In this document: piece after piece, positions 10,733 through 19,626 of the stretch
Layout: every line of letters starts with the position of its first letter
Position numbering within the stretch: the first letter of the stretch is position 1
NCBI RefSeq assembly: GCF_000285835.1
Contig: NZ_HE978604.1
Coordinates: 1 to 64,000, forward strand
Reading direction: 5' to 3'
Length of the DNA stretch: 64,000 nucleotides
Source: Brevibacterium senegalense
Lineage (GTDB): Bacteria > Actinomycetota > Actinomycetes > Actinomycetales > Brevibacteriaceae
The notes under the pieces: generated by a model
Told to the model about the DNA's origin: nothing
Seen by the model: the letters and a program-made list of their open reading frames with translations, nothing else
Database searches by the model: none
Translations under genes and position numbers: made by a program

Positions 10733-11677
10733 GTGCGCGCACTCGCCTTCCGACTCCTGCAGTTCGTGCTCACGGTGTGGGCCGCGACCATCGCAGTGTT
10801 CGGACTCATGCAGATCCTGCCCGGCAACGCCGCACGCGTCGCCGCCGGCATGAGCGCGACGGCGGAGGACGTCGCCCGGATCGAGCAGCAGTTCGGTCTC
10901 GACCGACCCCTCGTCGTCCAGTACGCCGACTGGCTCGGCGGGATGCTGCGCGGCGACTTCGGGACCTCCTACGTCACCGGCGCCCCCATCACCCCGCTCG
11001 TGGCGAACAGCATCCAGGTGACGCTCATCCTCGTCGTGAGCGCCATGGTGCTCGCCCTCGTCATCGCGATCCCGCTGGGGACGGCGGCTGCGCTGCTGCG
11101 CGGCCGCGCGCTGGGCACGATCCTCTCCGGCCTCAGCCAGGTGGGCGTCGCCGTGCCCAATTTCCTTGCGGGCATCCTGCTCGTCATGGTCTTCTCCCTG
11201 GGGTTGGGCTGGTTCCCCTCGTCCGGCTGGCAGGCGCCGATCTTCGGCTTCGGCGGGTTCCTCTCGCACCTCGTCCTGCCGGTCTGCGCGCTGGCCCTCG
11301 TCCAGGCGGCGATCCTCACCCGCTACGTGCGGTCCGCCGTCCTCGAGGTCATGCGCGAGGACTACCTGCGCACGGCCCGCGCCAAGGGGCGCACGTCCGG
11401 CTCCGCGCTCGTCGTGCACGGACTGCGTAACGCCGCGATCCCCGTCGTCACGGTCGCGGGCGTCCAGTTGGCCACGCTGCTGATCGGCGCGGTCGTCATC
11501 GAGCAGGTGTTCGTCCTGCCGGGGATGGGATCCGAGCTGGTGCGCGCGGTCGCCAACCGCGACCTGCTGACGGTCCAGGCGATCGTCATGGTCCTCGTGT
11601 TCCTCGTCCTCACCCTCAACCTCATCATCGACCTGCTGTACTCGCTCCTCGATCCGCGCGTGAGGAATGCCGCATGA
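10733..11677 (+). CDS. ABC transporter permease (DppB/OppB type)
   Basis: The 314-residue inner-membrane permease has about six transmembrane segments, starting with MRALAFRLLQFVLTVWAATIAVFGLMQILPG, which is the classic DppB/OppB N-terminus. The cytoplasmic EAA loop that contacts the ATPase is EDYLRTARAKGRTSGSAL. GTG start at 10733 with AGGA about ten bases upstream. It overlaps the next permease by four bases (ATGA), so the two subunits are made together. Confidence 0.93.
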   Translation: MRALAFRLLQFVLTVWAATIAVFGLMQILPGNAARVAAGMSATAEDVARIEQQFGLDRPLVVQYADWLGGMLRGDFGTSYVTGAPITPLVANSIQVTLILVVSAMVLALVIAIPLGTAAALLRGRALGTILSGLSQVGVAVPNFLAGILLVMVFSLGLGWFPSSGWQAPIFGFGGFLSHLVLPVCALALVQAAILTRYVRSAVLEVMREDYLRTARAKGRTSGSALVVHGLRNAAIPVVTVAGVQLATLLIGAVVIEQVFVLPGMGSELVRAVANRDLLTVQAIVMVLVFLVLTLNLIIDLLYSLLDPRVRNAA

Positions 11678-12531
11678 CCGTCCCCACCGCCCCCACCACC
11701 CCCACTCGCCGCCGCGCGCGGGACCTCACGTTCCTCGTGGGCCTCGCGCTCGTCGCGCTCATCGTCCTCATGGCGCTCGTGTCCCTCGTGTGGACCCCGT
11801 ACGACGCGACGACCCCGGACCCCGCCGCCCGCCTCCAGAGCGGGAGCGCGGAGCACCCGATGGGCACCGACCGCTTCGGCCGCGACACCCTCACGTGGAT
11901 CATGCTGGGCGCGCGCATCACCCTGCTCGTGGGCGTCGTCTCCGTGGGCATCGCGATGGTGATCGGCGTCCCGCTGGGCGTGCTGGCCGGGATGACCCGC
12001 GTGCGCTGGCTCTCCGGCCTCATCATGCGCGGCAACGACCTGCTCCTCGCGTTCCCCGCCCTGCTGCTGGCGATCGTCTTCTCCGCCGTCTTCGGCGCGG
12101 GGACGGTGCCGGCGATGATCGCGATCGGCATCGCCGCGATCCCCGCGTTCGCCCGGGTCGCCCGGTCCGGCACGCTGCAGATCATGAGCCGCGAGTTCGT
12201 CTCCGCCGCCCGCAGTGCGAACCGGACCTCGCTGCAGATCGCCCTCCAGCACGTGCTGCCCAACATCGCGGGACTCGTCATCGTGCAGGCATCGGTCACC
12301 TTCGCCCTGTCCGTCCTCGCCGAGGCCGGGCTCTCCTTCCTGGGTCTGGGCACCCAGCCGCCCATCCCGTCGTGGGGTCGCATGCTGCAGGAGTCCCAGC
12401 AGTTCCTGGGCTCCCGCCCGGAACTGGCGATCTGGCCAGGCCTCTTCATCGCGCTCGCGGTGCTGGGCTTCAACCTGATGGGCGACGGCCTGCGCGACAG
12501 GCTCGACCCGACACTGAGAGGACGGAGCTGA
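11674..12531 (+). CDS. ABC transporter permease (DppC/OppC type)
   Basis: The 285-residue partner permease has an N-terminal anchor and five further membrane segments. Family marks are EHPMGTDRFGRDTLTWIMLGARITL and an EAA loop with REFVSAARSANRTSLQIALQHVLPN. The C-terminus ends GDGLRDRLDPTLRGRS, as in DppC proteins. It overlaps both neighbours (ATGA upstream; the TGATG junction at 12529-12533 downstream), so the whole transporter is one coupled operon. Confidence 0.93.
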   Translation: MTVPTAPTTPTRRRARDLTFLVGLALVALIVLMALVSLVWTPYDATTPDPAARLQSGSAEHPMGTDRFGRDTLTWIMLGARITLLVGVVSVGIAMVIGVPLGVLAGMTRVRWLSGLIMRGNDLLLAFPALLLAIVFSAVFGAGTVPAMIAIGIAAIPAFARVARSGTLQIMSREFVSAARSANRTSLQIALQHVLPNIAGLVIVQASVTFALSVLAEAGLSFLGLGTQPPIPSWGRMLQESQQFLGSRPELAIWPGLFIALAVLGFNLMGDGLRDRLDPTLRGRS

Positions 12532-14378
12532 TGGCCACGCCTCTGCTGCGCGTTCGCGACCTCACGATCTCCACGGCCCAGCGCGAGCTGGTGCACCCCC
12601 TGTCCTTCGACATCGCCCCCGGCGAACGGGTGGGCCTCATCGGCGAGTCCGGTTCGGGCAAGTCGCTCACCTCCTCCGCCGTCATGGGACTGCTGCCGCA
12701 GGAGCTGACCGCCGGCGGCTCCGTCGAGCTGACGGGGGAGGACGGCAACCTCCTCGACCGGTCGGAGCGGTCCCTGGCGGCACTGCGGGGACGCCGGATG
12801 AGCATGGTGTTCCAGGAGCCCATGAGCGCGCTGAACCCGCTCATGCGGGTGGGCGACCAGGTCGCGGAGGTCATGCGTCTGCATCGCACCGCCACGGGCG
12901 ACGCCGCGCAGCGCCGCGCCGTCGAGCTGCTGGAGCAGGTGCAGCTGCCGGACCCCGTGGCCGCCGCGCGCGCCTACCCCCACCAGCTGTCCGGCGGTCA
13001 GCGGCAGCGCGTCATGCTGGCGATCGCGCTGGCGAACTCCCCGGACCTCCTCATCTGCGACGAGCCCACGACCGCGCTGGACGTGACGGTGCAGGCCGCG
13101 GTCCTCGACCTCATCGACGAGCAGGTGCGCGCCCGCGGCACCGGCCTGCTCTTCATCACCCACGACCTGGCGGTCGTCGCCCGCGTGTGCGAGCGGGTCC
13201 TCGTCATGACGCAGGGCGAGGTCGTCGAGTCCGGCACCGTCGAGCAGATCTTCACCGACCCCCAGCACGAGTACACCCGCGGGCTGCTGGCCGCCAGCGA
13301 CCTCACAGCCACGGACGAGCACGGCCGCCTCTTCACGATCGCGACCGCCGCGCAGTATCCGGGCACCGCAGCGGACGCGTCCACGTCTGCGGGCGGGAAC
13401 ACGGCCTCGGGCGGCGGTGCGGAGCCTGACGGTGCCGCGGCCTCGGGAACGGGCCCGGAGTCCTCGCCGGCCGCGGACATCCCGGTCGCAGCAGGTTCCC
13501 CGGCAGTGGGTGCCGCCGCGGCCTCGGCGGTGGGGACGGACACCGTCGCCGAGGCCGGGGCCGGCTCCGACGAGTCCGGCACCGCGGGTGCCGCGGACCT
13601 CATCGAGGTGACCGGCCTCGTCAAGACGTACACCCGCCGGGCCGGCCTGTTCCGCAGCCACGAGGTGCAGGCGCTCAAGGGCATCGACCTGCGCGTGCGC
13701 GATGGCGGCCGGATGGGCATCGTGGGGGAGTCCGGCTCCGGCAAATCGACGCTCCTGTCGCTGCTGTCCGGCCTGGCGACGCCCACCGCCGGTCGGATCC
13801 GGGTGGGCGACATCGTCGTCGATCCGACGGACGACCGGGGACTGACCGCCATGCGCCGGGACCTGCAGATCGTGTTCCAGGACCCCTTCGCGTCGCTGGA
13901 CCCGCGGATGAGCGTCGCGGACATCATCGGCGAGCCGCTGCAGTCGCAGGGCGCGCCCCGCTCGGAGCGGCTGGCGCGGGCGGAGGAGCTCATCGAGGCG
14001 GTGGGGCTGGACCGGGATTCGCTCACGCGGTTCCCGCACCAGTTCTCCGGCGGCCAGCGGCAGCGGATCTCGATCGCCCGGGCACTCGTGACCCGCCCGC
14101 GCATCCTCGTCGCGGACGAGCCCGTGTCCGCCCTGGACGTGTCCGTGCGCGCGCAGGTGCTCAACCTGCTGGCCGACCTGGTCGACGAATACAGCCTCAC
14201 CCTCGTCTTCGTGTCCCACGACCTGGGCGTCGTGCGGCACCTGTGCTCGGACGTGGCCGTCATGCGGTCCGGCGAGATCGTCGAACAAGGCCCGACCGAC
14301 CAGGTCTACGACGACCCGGCCCACGAGTACACGCGCGCGCTCGTCGCCGCGACCCCCACCCTGCAGGGGGCGTTCTAG
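12531..14378 (+). CDS. fused double ABC ATPase (DppD-DppF type)
   Basis: The 615-residue protein fuses two peptide-transporter ATPases in one chain. Domain 1 has Walker A GESGSGKS (38-45), signature LSGGQ (153-157) and Walker B LLICDEP (about 173-179). Domain 2 has Walker A GESGSGKST (about 399-407), signature FSGGQRQR and Walker B ILVADEP. Each domain ends with the DPQHEYTR or DPAHEYTRAL segment typical of the family. The linker (about 262-355) is low-complexity Ala/Gly/Ser/Thr/Glu. The arrangement resembles GsiA-like fused ATPases. Both nucleotide sites look intact. The ATG shares its A with the preceding stop. Confidence 0.93.
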   Translation: MATPLLRVRDLTISTAQRELVHPLSFDIAPGERVGLIGESGSGKSLTSSAVMGLLPQELTAGGSVELTGEDGNLLDRSERSLAALRGRRMSMVFQEPMSALNPLMRVGDQVAEVMRLHRTATGDAAQRRAVELLEQVQLPDPVAAARAYPHQLSGGQRQRVMLAIALANSPDLLICDEPTTALDVTVQAAVLDLIDEQVRARGTGLLFITHDLAVVARVCERVLVMTQGEVVESGTVEQIFTDPQHEYTRGLLAASDLTATDEHGRLFTIATAAQYPGTAADASTSAGGNTASGGGAEPDGAAASGTGPESSPAADIPVAAGSPAVGAAAASAVGTDTVAEAGAGSDESGTAGAADLIEVTGLVKTYTRRAGLFRSHEVQALKGIDLRVRDGGRMGIVGESGSGKSTLLSLLSGLATPTAGRIRVGDIVVDPTDDRGLTAMRRDLQIVFQDPFASLDPRMSVADIIGEPLQSQGAPRSERLARAEELIEAVGLDRDSLTRFPHQFSGGQRQRISIARALVTRPRILVADEPVSALDVSVRAQVLNLLADLVDEYSLTLVFVSHDLGVVRHLCSDVAVMRSGEIVEQGPTDQVYDDPAHEYTRALVAATPTLQGAF

Positions 14379-14409
14379 CCCCGTGCCCCACCACGAAGGA
14401 GACCCCGCC

Positions 14410-15885
14410 GTGACGTCCCAGACCCCAGCCCCCGCAGCATCCGCAGGCGCTCCCGCACCCACGCTCGCCGACCTGTCGGTGGAGCAGCTGACGGACGGGT
14501 TCCGCCGCGGCGGGTTCACGCCGGTCGACGTGCTGGACGCGGTGCGCGAGCGGGTCGAGCAGTGCGAGCCCACGCTGAACGCGCTGTGGTGGCGGGACCT
14601 GGGACCGGACGGGGGCGCCGCGCGGGCCGCTCAGGACGCGGCTGCGCGCTGGGCGGCCGGTGCTCCGCTGGGGCCGCTGGACGGGGTGCCCGTGACCGTC
14701 AAGGAGAACGTCGCGGTGCGGGGCGTGCCCATGCCCGGCGGCCACGCGGCGGGCGACCCGCAGCCGGCCGCACAGGACGCCCCCATCACGCAGCGGCTGC
14801 GGGAGGGCGGTGCGGTGCTCTTCGGCGTCACCGTCATGCCGGACTGGGGCATGCTGTCCTCCGGCGTCTCCTCGCGGCACGGCATCACGCGCTCGCCGCT
14901 GGACCCCCGACTCACGACCGGAGGGTCGTCCAGCGGCGCCGGTGCGGCGGCCGCGGCCGGCTACGGTCCCGTGCACATCGGCACCGACATCGGCGGATCG
15001 ATCCGCCTGCCCGGCACGTGGCTGGGGCTCGCGACGCTCAAGCCCAGCTTCGGCCGCGTCCCCCTGGACGTGCCCTACCTGGGACGGTGCGCGGGACCCC
15101 TGGCCCGCCGGACCGCGGACGTGCGGGCCGTGATGCAGGTGATCGGGCGACCCGATGCGCGCGACGTCTCCGAGCTGCCCCCGTACACCGGCGACTACTC
15201 CCGTGCCCTGGGTGCGGGGGCGGGCGCCGGTGGGTCCTTCGCCGGGCTGCGCGTGGGCGTGCACACGAGCGCCGGCTGCGGTGAGGAGACGGACCCGCAC
15301 GTGGCGGCCGTGACCCGTGCGACCGCGGACGCCCTGTCCGACGCCGGCGCCCAGGTCGTCGAGATCGCCCCGTTCATGGACGCGGAGCTGCTGCACGACG
15401 TCGACCGCTTCTGGCGGGTGCGGTCGTGGGACACGTACTCCGCGCTGCCCGTCGAGGAGCAGCGGAGGATCCTGCCGCACGTCGCCCAGTGGGCGCAGGC
15501 CGGAGCGGACGTGCCCGGGGTCGACCTGCTGCGCTGCTACCACTCGATCCAGCGGATGCGCTCCGTCACGATCGATGCGACCGTGGGCGTCGACGTCGTC
15601 CTCTCGCCCGTCGCGCCCATGGCGGCGTTCCCGGCGGAGCATCCCATGCCGTTCAGCGACCCGTCGCTGCCCATGCAGCACATCGGCTTCACCGTTCCCT
15701 ACAACATGTCGGAGCAGCCCGCGTCCACCGTGCACGCGGGCTTCACCCCGGACGGGCGGACGGTGGGGGTCCAGGTCGCCGGCCGTCGGTTCGACGACGG
15801 GGGGGTGCTGTCGTTCTCCCAGCGGCTCGAGGAGCTCGTGGATGCGCCTCTCCCGGCTCGCACGGTGGGCGTGCAGCAGGCCTGA
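14410..15885 (+). CDS. amidase signature family amidase
   Basis: The 491-residue enzyme belongs to the amidase signature family, which hydrolyses carboxamides with a Ser-cisSer-Lys triad. The catalytic lysine lies in VPVTVKENVAVRGVPM, and the two serines in TTGGSSSGAGAAAAAGYGPV followed by GTDIGGSIRLPG. Length is normal. The GTG at 14410 is chosen over one at 14383 because AAGGAG stands eight bases before it. It lies 31 bases after the transporter ATPase and is the last gene of that operon, so the transporter may import an amide-containing compound for this enzyme. That link is inference. Confidence 0.92.
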   Translation: MTSQTPAPAASAGAPAPTLADLSVEQLTDGFRRGGFTPVDVLDAVRERVEQCEPTLNALWWRDLGPDGGAARAAQDAAARWAAGAPLGPLDGVPVTVKENVAVRGVPMPGGHAAGDPQPAAQDAPITQRLREGGAVLFGVTVMPDWGMLSSGVSSRHGITRSPLDPRLTTGGSSSGAGAAAAAGYGPVHIGTDIGGSIRLPGTWLGLATLKPSFGRVPLDVPYLGRCAGPLARRTADVRAVMQVIGRPDARDVSELPPYTGDYSRALGAGAGAGGSFAGLRVGVHTSAGCGEETDPHVAAVTRATADALSDAGAQVVEIAPFMDAELLHDVDRFWRVRSWDTYSALPVEEQRRILPHVAQWAQAGADVPGVDLLRCYHSIQRMRSVTIDATVGVDVVLSPVAPMAAFPAEHPMPFSDPSLPMQHIGFTVPYNMSEQPASTVHAGFTPDGRTVGVQVAGRRFDDGGVLSFSQRLEELVDAPLPARTVGVQQA

Positions 15886-15918
15886 GGGCGGCCGGCCGAC
15901 GCCGGTCGCGAGCGGGCA

Positions 15919-15966
15919 GACGCGGAAGGGGCGTGCAGCGGATCCGCTGCACGCCCCTTCCGCGTC
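15919..15966. terminator. 48-bp perfect palindrome, bidirectional terminator
   Basis: A perfect inverted repeat of 24-base arms (centre 15942/15943) lies between the convergent amidase and membrane-protein genes. As RNA it forms one long GC-rich hairpin from either strand. Confidence 0.85.
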
Positions 15967-15993
15967 CGAGGGTGGCCCGTCCGGGTCCGGGGC

Positions 15994-17643
15994 TCAGCCG
16001 TTGAAGAAGTAGGTGATGACGATCTCGTCGTCCTCGACCGTGACGGTGCCCGACGGCATGAGATCCGTCGTGAGCTCATAGCGGTCGCCGCCCTCCGTGC
16101 GGACCACGGCCCGGACCTTGCCGGGCTGCTCCGAGTCCGTGTAGAAGGACCCGGTCGTCGCGGCGCCGTAGTCCGTCACGACGATCTTCGGCTCCTCCGT
16201 CATCTCGAAGTCGATGTCGTCCGTCCGGAGCTCGTCGTAGACCTCCTTGTCCTCGTCCGTCTCGAAGCCGTCGCGGGAGAAGAACCCGCAGTCGGTCTCG
16301 AGCTTTCCGGACTCGAGGCACTCGTCGAGCTTCTTCTCGACGGCCTTCATGACGTCGTCCTTGTACTCGTCCGTCACAGAGATCTGGACCGACAGCTCCG
16401 CGGGCTGCGGCTGCTCCGCGGGGGAGAAGCCCACCGTGATCGCGGCGGTGCCCTCCTGCGTGTACTTCGTCTCCGGGATCGCGACCTCGTAGGCACCGGG
16501 CAGGACGGCGTACTCCGTCGCACCCATCTCCAGGTCGACGGGCTCGCCGTTGACCGTGGCGCCCTCCGTCTGCGTGAGGTCGAGGTACAGGGTCTGGAGG
16601 GTGGGGGCCGTCAGCTCCCACTGGTCGAAGAACAGGCCCTGGCGCCCGGTCTTCGTGGCGGTGAGCGGCACCTCGTAGTCCTGGCCGCCCAGGGCGTAGG
16701 TGGCCGTCATCGTGGCGGTGTCGCCGTCGATGTCCGCCTCGCCGATCGAGACCTTCTCGATCGTCTCGCCCGAGGCCGCGAAGATCTCCGGGCTCAGCAG
16801 CGTCTCGTTGGCACCGTTGGGCACGGTGGCCTTCGCCACGTCCGTCGCCGCGTCCATGTCGCCTGCGGCGATCGCGTCGAAGTACTCCTGCGCGACCGTC
16901 TCCGGGCCGTACTGGGTGCGATTCATGTTCATGATGACGAGCGCGCCCACGACTACGAGGATGAGGACGACGCCCACCGCGGACAGCGACAGGATGAGCG
17001 GCAGCTTCGACTTGCCGGACTTCGTCCGCTCCCGCTTGGGCGCGTGCGCGTCGGGTGCATAGCCCGGAGCGGGCGCCGGCTGGGGGACGGACCCCGTGTC
17101 TGCGTGCGCCGGCCCGCTGCCCGCCGCGGGTGCCGCGGCGTACCCGGCCGCGGAATCGCCGAAGGCGGGGTTCGTACCGAAGGAGGGGCCGGAGCCGTAC
17201 GGGGCGGATGCGCCCGAGCCCTGGCCGGGACCGGAGGCGGCATCCGGTGCGGCGCCGTAGCCGTACTGGTGCGAGCTGTAGGGGTCGGACGCGTACGGGT
17301 CCGTGCTCTGCGCGTCAGGGGAGTGGGACCCCTCGCCGAAAGCGGGGGCCGCAGGCGGGTCGCCCCAGGCGTTCTGTCCGCCGTCTCCGACACCCTGCTG
17401 GTCGTCCCAGGGCTGCGGCTGCGAGGCCCAGGACTCCGACGACGTGTCCGCACCGTGCGCGTCCAGCTGCTCCGGTGCCCACGCCGAGGTGGGCTCCGAG
17501 GACTCCGACCGGACGGTGTCCGACTCCCTCGACTCCGGCTGCGCGGACTGGGGCAGTCCCTGGGAGTCGTACTCCTGCTGCGCCTCTTCCGGAGTGCGGT
17601 CCGGCCTGGGCGGGATCTGCGGGTCGGGTTCTCCAGCGCTCAT
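15994..17643 (-). CDS. single-pass membrane protein with long disordered N-terminus
   Basis: The 549-residue protein has a Pro/Ser/Gly/Ala/Gln-rich, acidic N-terminal region of about 200 residues, a basic stop (PKRERTKSGKSK), one transmembrane helix (about 213-239) and an extracytoplasmic C-terminal half of about 310 residues. The outer part contains an ExxAxxYFDAIAAGDMDAA segment, like the DUF4878/NTF2-like lumazine-type modules of actinobacterial surface proteins, and two cysteines (in ECLES and DCGFF) that could form a disulphide. The exact family is not recognised. The ATG at 17643 is preceded by AAGGTGAG at good spacing; the frame upstream of it is not coding. Confidence 0.8.
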   Translation of the reverse strand: MSAGEPDPQIPPRPDRTPEEAQQEYDSQGLPQSAQPESRESDTVRSESSEPTSAWAPEQLDAHGADTSSESWASQPQPWDDQQGVGDGGQNAWGDPPAAPAFGEGSHSPDAQSTDPYASDPYSSHQYGYGAAPDAASGPGQGSGASAPYGSGPSFGTNPAFGDSAAGYAAAPAAGSGPAHADTGSVPQPAPAPGYAPDAHAPKRERTKSGKSKLPLILSLSAVGVVLILVVVGALVIMNMNRTQYGPETVAQEYFDAIAAGDMDAATDVAKATVPNGANETLLSPEIFAASGETIEKVSIGEADIDGDTATMTATYALGGQDYEVPLTATKTGRQGLFFDQWELTAPTLQTLYLDLTQTEGATVNGEPVDLEMGATEYAVLPGAYEVAIPETKYTQEGTAAITVGFSPAEQPQPAELSVQISVTDEYKDDVMKAVEKKLDECLESGKLETDCGFFSRDGFETDEDKEVYDELRTDDIDFEMTEEPKIVVTDYGAATTGSFYTDSEQPGKVRAVVRTEGGDRYELTTDLMPSGTVTVEDDEIVITYFFNG

Positions 17644-17787
17644 CGCCAGGGGCTCACCTTCAGGACGTCGACGACAGGGTGCGGAGACAGGAGTTGTCTC
17701 CGGTCGCTCCAAGGTACCACTCGGAGGTGGCACGGAGGGTGTGTCGAGCGCCGCGACCGCGGGCCGGGACGGGCACAATGGTCCGCG

Positions 17788-19005
17788 ATGCCCTCGACTC
17801 CCGCCTTCCCCCGGATCTCCAGTCGTCACCCGGTCGTCATCGGTGCGCTGGAGGCGCTCCGCGTCGTGCTCGCGCTGGGCCTCACGGTCCTCTTCGTTGC
17901 GGTCGTCGCCTGGTTCGTCGCGATCGCCCAGCTGCAGCCGCTGCGGATGGTCCCGGTGTGGGCCGGGACCATCCTGGCGGCATCGTCGGGCTGGGAGCTG
18001 TCCGGCGGATGGGGCCTGCCGCCCACGCTGCTGAGCCTGGGCCTGTTCGCCGTCGTCGTCTCCGGCCTCCGGCGGACCCGTCGCGCGCTCGCCGCGAACG
18101 AGGTCCTCGTCCGGTCCGGATCGCTGCCCGCCACCCGGTACGCCGCGACGACGGGCCTCGTCACCTGCCTGTTCCTCGTCGTCGTCTTCCTCGTCCTCGC
18201 GGGACTGCTGGTGGGAGCGGGACGGTTCACCGGCCTCGGCGTCGTCCGCTTCTTCCTCCTCCTGGCGACCGCGTCACTCGTCGCCGTGCTGGGACCGGAC
18301 CGGCGTAGCGGCACGGCGAGCCGGTGGGCGATGGCGCTGCTCGACACCGTCACGGACCGGGCGGGGGCTGCGTGGGCGGACGCGATCGAGGGCGCGGTCC
18401 TCGTGCTGCGGCGCGTGGGTGCGGCCACCGCGATCGTCGCGGTCGCGGGACTCCTCGTCGCGCTGGCGACGGGGTGGTCCGCGATGGGCGAGGCCCTGTC
18501 CGGGTACACGGATCCCACGGCCGCGGGCCTGGGGCTGGGCACCGTTCAGCTGCTCTTCGTGCCCACGCTCCTGCACCTGGCGCTCAGCTGGATGTCCGGC
18601 GCCGGGATCCAGCTGAGCACGGTGGCGGTCGCCTCGCCCTTCACCGATCAGGCGGCGCTGGTGCCGGCGGTCCCGGTGCTGGCGGCGATCCCCACGGGGT
18701 CGCCGGTGTGGGGGTGGGCGTTCGTGCTGGTCCTGCCGCTGGCCGCGGGTGTCGCGACGGCGGGACGACGGCAGTGGGTGGACGTCCTTGACTGGCGCAC
18801 GGTTGTCCTGACCGCCGGCGGCATCGTGTGCGTGACGGCCGGCCTCAGCCTGTTCGCGACGGGGGCCGTGGGGCCCGCGGGACTCGAGGCCTTCGGGGCT
18901 CCGGTGCTCGCGACGACCGGTCTCGTGAGCGCGGGTGCGATCGCGGGGGTCGCCGGAGCGTGGGGGCTCAGCCTGCTGGCGAACCGGGCAGCGGCTGACC
19001 GGTGA
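17788..19005 (+). CDS. DUF6350 family integral membrane protein
   Basis: The 405-residue protein is almost wholly hydrophobic, with roughly ten predicted membrane segments, and matches the actinobacterial DUF6350 family by its conserved position upstream of purN and by features such as ELSGGWGLPPTLLSLGL and FTDQAALVPAVPVLAAIPTG. Function unknown. The ATG at 17788 lies eight bases after CACAAT, a plausible variant -10 box, and has no Shine-Dalgarno sequence. Its 3' end overlaps the convergent membrane-protein gene by 38 bases. Confidence 0.85.
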   Translation: MPSTPAFPRISSRHPVVIGALEALRVVLALGLTVLFVAVVAWFVAIAQLQPLRMVPVWAGTILAASSGWELSGGWGLPPTLLSLGLFAVVVSGLRRTRRALAANEVLVRSGSLPATRYAATTGLVTCLFLVVVFLVLAGLLVGAGRFTGLGVVRFFLLLATASLVAVLGPDRRSGTASRWAMALLDTVTDRAGAAWADAIEGAVLVLRRVGAATAIVAVAGLLVALATGWSAMGEALSGYTDPTAAGLGLGTVQLLFVPTLLHLALSWMSGAGIQLSTVAVASPFTDQAALVPAVPVLAAIPTGSPVWGWAFVLVLPLAAGVATAGRRQWVDVLDWRTVVLTAGGIVCVTAGLSLFATGAVGPAGLEAFGAPVLATTGLVSAGAIAGVAGAWGLSLLANRAAADR

Positions 19006-19549
19006 GGTTCTCGAACCAGTCGCCGATCTGCGAGTTGTAGTCCTCCTGGCACAGGGCGCGGGTCTGCTCTGTGATCGCGTCGGAGATGCACTCCTCGTAT
19101 TCCGCGCGGATGTCCCAGATGAACGCGGTCGACACCGCGGAGACGAAGACGTAGCCGCCCACGATGAGGCCGATGACACCGGTCACGATCGCCTGCGGCA
19201 CCTGACCCGCGCGAATGCCGACGATGAGGCAGATGACCGCGCAGATCATCGCGGCGACGGCGAGCACACCGGACAGCATGACGAGCGGCAGGCTCAGCAT
19301 CGAGAAGAGGATCGCACCGGCCAGCAGGCCCGCGAGCGCCAGGCTGTAGCGGACGACCGCGCGCTGGGGTCCGGTGGGCTTCTCCGGTCCCGAGCCGTCG
19401 GGACCCGTACCGTTCGGGCCCTTGCCGCTCGGACCTGTGCCGCCGGGGCCGTCGGCCCGCGGGTCCGAGGGCGACTGTCCGCCCGATCCGGGGCCGCCTG
19501 CGGGCGGCGGGGTGCGCGGGGTGTCGTCGACGGGGCTGGGAGTGCTCAC
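18968..19549 (-). CDS. DUF4190-like small membrane protein
   Basis: This 193-residue protein has a Pro/Gly/Ser/Asp-rich disordered N-terminus of about 65 residues with GPxG repeats, three hydrophobic helices (RYSLALAGLLAGAILF..., VAAMICAVICLIVGI, AIVTGVIGLIVGGYVFVS) and an outward C-terminal tail with two cysteines. The layout, disordered tail plus paired helices, resembles DUF4190-type actinobacterial proteins, but the family is uncertain. A GTG at 19549 is used because the two codons before it look non-coding and a GAGACT hexamer sits six bases upstream. It is divergent from purN and overlaps the end of the DUF6350 gene. Confidence 0.72.
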   Translation of the reverse strand: MSTPSPVDDTPRTPPPAGGPGSGGQSPSDPRADGPGGTGPSGKGPNGTGPDGSGPEKPTGPQRAVVRYSLALAGLLAGAILFSMLSLPLVMLSGVLAVAAMICAVICLIVGIRAGQVPQAIVTGVIGLIVGGYVFVSAVSTAFIWDIRAEYEECISDAITEQTRALCQEDYNSQIGDWFENLTGQPLPGSPAG

Positions 19550-19613
19550 AGTCCCAGTCTCGCACACGCGCGGCCGCCGTTCCCGCGGCGGATCGATGCG
19601 GGGGCCGGTCCTC

Positions 19614-19619
19614 TAGACT
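19614..19619 (+). promoter_or_regulatory. -10 box of leaderless purN promoter
   Basis: TAGACT ends seven bases before the purN GTG; there is no Shine-Dalgarno sequence. The same hexamer and spacing occur at mfd and at the small membrane-protein gene ending at 25733. Confidence 0.65.
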
Positions 19620-19626
19620 GTCCCGC

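Noticed and set aside
9080-11419. Minus-strand open frame of about 780 codons opposite the ABC transporter genes
   Set aside because: Arg/Asp/His-rich shadow of the transporter with no motif or ribosome site.
14383-14385. Upstream GTG as the amidase start
   Set aside because: No ribosome site; the GTG at 14410 has AAGGAG at eight bases.
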